From Paenibacillus ginsengihumi DSM 21568 (GTDB taxonomy: Bacteria; Bacillota; Bacilli; Paenibacillales; NBRC-103111), in NCBI RefSeq assembly GCF_000380965.1, contig NZ_KB905572.1, positions 1-64,000 of the forward strand: DNA of 64,000 bases, given 5' to 3'. Below are positions 62,127 to 64,000 of this stretch, piece by piece. Position numbers and translations under genes: made by a program. Position 1 is the stretch's first letter. Each line of letters opens with the position of its first letter. The notes under the pieces are model-generated. The model was not told the origin of the DNA, did not search any database, and saw nothing but the letters and a program-made list of their open reading frames with translations.

Positions 62127-64000
62127 ATGAACAAAAGGCTGGTCATCATGCTGTTGATGTCTTTATTCGCTTCTCTCTTTGCTGGCCCTGTTTCCGCTCA
62201 AGAAACGGACAGCAGCAGCACCCAATGGATCCATCCTTTCGATTACCCCCAATCGAAAGAGTATCCGGAAGAGATTTACGCAGTGATCGAAATTCCGCAA
62301 GGCAGCTTGATCAAATATGAAATCGATGCCGATACCGGGTACGTCGTTGCCGACCGCTTCCAATCGATGTCCGTTCAGTATCCGGGCAACTACGGCTCAA
62401 TCCCGCAGACAATCGGCGGCGACGGGGACCCGCTTGACGTCATCGTCTTGACGAGAGAACCGCTGGCCCCAGGAACCGTCATCAAGGTGCGGCCGATCGG
62501 CACCCTGAAAATGATCGACGGCGGGGAACCGGACGATAAAGTCGTTGCCGTCCCGGCAGCGAAAATCGACCCGTCCTACAAGAACGTCAAGGCGCTGTCC
62601 GATCTTCCCGAAATCGAAGTTGAGCGCATTGAACAGTTTTTCGCAGTGTACAAGCAGCTTCCGGAAGGAAGAAAAATCGTCGAGCTGGACGGCTTCGAGC
62701 AGGCGGAAGCGACGAAGCAAGCGATCAAGCAAGCGGTTAACGCCTACAAAGCGAATCATAGTGCGCAAAAATATATCCCGTATCTTCCGCCGTTCCATTA
62801 TCCGCAGGACGCTCAATTCCCGGACGAGATCATGGCTCTGATCGAAATTCCGGCCGGAAGCTTTACGAAATACGAAATCGACGCGGATAACGGACATTTG
62901 GTGGCGGACCGCTTCCAGTCGATGCCGGTGAAATATCCTGCAAACTACGGCTCGATTCCCCAGACGATCGGCGGCGACGGCGATCCGCTCGACGTGATCG
63001 TCTTAACGAGAGAGCCGCTGGCGCCGAAAACCTTCATTAAAGTAAGGCCGATCGGCACCCTGAAAATGATCGACGGCGGGGAACCGGACGAGAAGATTGT
63101 CGCTGTTCCGGTGTCCGATGTAGATCCGACCTATGATTCCATTCACGATATTGGCGACTTGCCGGAAATCGAGGCGCAGCGAATCGAGAAGTTTTTTGCC
63201 GTGTACAAACAGCTTCCGGCAGGACGTAAATCCGTAGAATTGAACGGATACACCGATGCGGCAGCGACGAAAACGGCGTTGAAGACAGCGATCGAGCAAT
63301 ACCGGAAAGCGGATAACCAAACGGCCTTCGATTGGGTGCATCCCTTCGATTATCCGCAAGAGGGAAGCGGCGCTGCGGAATTCAACGCGGTGATCGAAAT
63401 TCCGGCCGGGAGCTTTACGAAATACGAGATCGATGCGGATACCGGACATCTCGTCGCCGATCGCTTCCAATCGATGGCCGTTCATTACCCGGGCAATTAC
63501 GGATCGATTCCGCAAAGCAAGGGAGGCGACGGCGATCCGCTGGACGTGCTCGTTCTCGCCAGGCAGCCGCTTGTGCCGGGGACGGTCGTGAAGGTGCGCG
63601 CGATCGGCATGCTGAAGATGATCGACGATGGCGAGGCGGACGACAAGATCGTCGCGGTTCCGGTGAGCGATGTCGATCCGACATATGACAAGGTGACGGA
63701 TATTTCGGAGCTTCCCGCCATGCAAGCCGAACAGATCGAGATGTTCTTCAAGGTGTACAAGCTGCTTCCATCCAACCGCAAGTATGTAGAAATTAACGGG
63801 TTTGATAAAGCGGCCGCAGCCCAGGCGGAAGTAGCGGGCGCCCTCCAGCGGTATCAAGGAATGCCGGTGAGCAGCGATGCGGTAATCGGCGGCGTCGAGA
63901 AAACGGCATCCGACAACCGCACCTTAGTCCCGCTCCGAGCAATCGCCGAGCTGATCGGCGCGGAGATCGGTTGGGACGAAGCCGCGCGCAGCGCCACCGT
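62127..64000 (+). CDS. Secreted triple-domain inorganic pyrophosphatase with C-terminal stalk domain (partial)
   Basis: AGGAGG precedes MNKRLVIMLLMSLF, a Sec signal peptide ending near VSA-QE. Three family I pyrophosphatase domains follow, beginning near 62230, 62783 and 63336, about 185 residues each. Every copy keeps the catalytic set: IEIP-x-GS-x-x-KYEID (Glu, Lys, Glu), DRFQS (Arg), NYGSIP (Tyr), GGDGDPLDV (three metal Asp), LKMID-x-GE with D-x-K, and VYK near the end. After the third domain comes DNRTLVPLRAIAELIGAEIG, the start of a copper-amine-oxidase-N-like domain often found on Paenibacillus surface proteins. The window ends inside it. Cytoplasmic PPases are single-domain and lack a signal, so this is an exported, concatenated form. 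It presumably hydrolyses pyrophosphate outside the cell to phosphate. Confidence 0.93.
   Translation, partial: MNKRLVIMLLMSLFASLFAGPVSAQETDSSSTQWIHPFDYPQSKEYPEEIYAVIEIPQGSLIKYEIDADTGYVVADRFQSMSVQYPGNYGSIPQTIGGDGDPLDVIVLTREPLAPGTVIKVRPIGTLKMIDGGEPDDKVVAVPAAKIDPSYKNVKALSDLPEIEVERIEQFFAVYKQLPEGRKIVELDGFEQAEATKQAIKQAVNAYKANHSAQKYIPYLPPFHYPQDAQFPDEIMALIEIPAGSFTKYEIDADNGHLVADRFQSMPVKYPANYGSIPQTIGGDGDPLDVIVLTREPLAPKTFIKVRPIGTLKMIDGGEPDEKIVAVPVSDVDPTYDSIHDIGDLPEIEAQRIEKFFAVYKQLPAGRKSVELNGYTDAAATKTALKTAIEQYRKADNQTAFDWVHPFDYPQEGSGAAEFNAVIEIPAGSFTKYEIDADTGHLVADRFQSMAVHYPGNYGSIPQSKGGDGDPLDVLVLARQPLVPGTVVKVRAIGMLKMIDDGEADDKIVAVPVSDVDPTYDKVTDISELPAMQAEQIEMFFKVYKLLPSNRKYVEINGFDKAAAAQAEVAGALQRYQGMPVSSDAVIGGVEKTASDNRTLVPLRAIAELIGAEIGWDEAARSAT

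Overview
The window looks like chromosome of a Paenibacillus-like, spore-forming, GC-rich member of the Bacillales. Reasons: GGAGG-type ribosome-binding sites, a T-box leader before ilvB, a BirA operator before bioB, a YjcZ-type small protein, YesM/YesN-type sensor-regulator genes, lipoprotein signal peptides, and an opine-metallophore operon in the Staphylococcus gene order. All identifications come from reading the sequence; no database search was run.

Layout. 0-6 kb is a degraded zone: two fused transposase remnants, a CgeB-like glycosyltransferase, a glycosyltransferase-2 scrap, and a Tn3-type transposase that appears to lack a catalytic Asp. 6-8.3 kb holds a T-box leader and a solitary ilvB. 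8.5-16.8 kb is an iron island: two FecCD permeases, a broken and an intact siderophore-binding lipoprotein, a flavodoxin, an MFS exporter and a PchR-like AraC regulator, with four Fur boxes. 17-27 kb is a rhamnoside uptake and hydrolysis module (GH78, two permeases, binding protein) with its two-component system. 27-33 kb has yjcZ, an ABC-F scrap, bioB and nirBDC with an FNR/CRP-type site. 33.6-35.6 kb has an RQC-minor-like protein and a frameshifted HEAT/SEC-C gene. 35.7-36.7 kb has another Fur-boxed siderophore-binding lipoprotein.

37-46.5 kb is a complete cntKLMABCDFE-type operon: histidine racemase, nicotianamine-synthase-like enzyme, opine dehydrogenase, nickel/oligopeptide-type importer and MFS exporter. 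It has a consensus promoter, an 18-bp perfect palindrome and a Zur-like half-site. It should make, export and re-import a staphylopine-like zinc/nickel chelator. 46.7-61.9 kb is a respiratory and copper region: ctaG, a NarXL-like pair, resA, a nosDLYF-like operon without nosZ, sco, cydABDC and a lipoprotein cytochrome c.

62.1 kb to the end encodes an unusual secreted protein with three complete family I pyrophosphatase domains in tandem and the start of a copper-amine-oxidase-N-like domain. Other odd points are a 30-bp in-frame minisatellite forming the CydD C-terminus, a dispersed two-hairpin repeat that supplies a kinase's stop codon, and a short TGTTGCA-N5-TGCAACA palindrome family.
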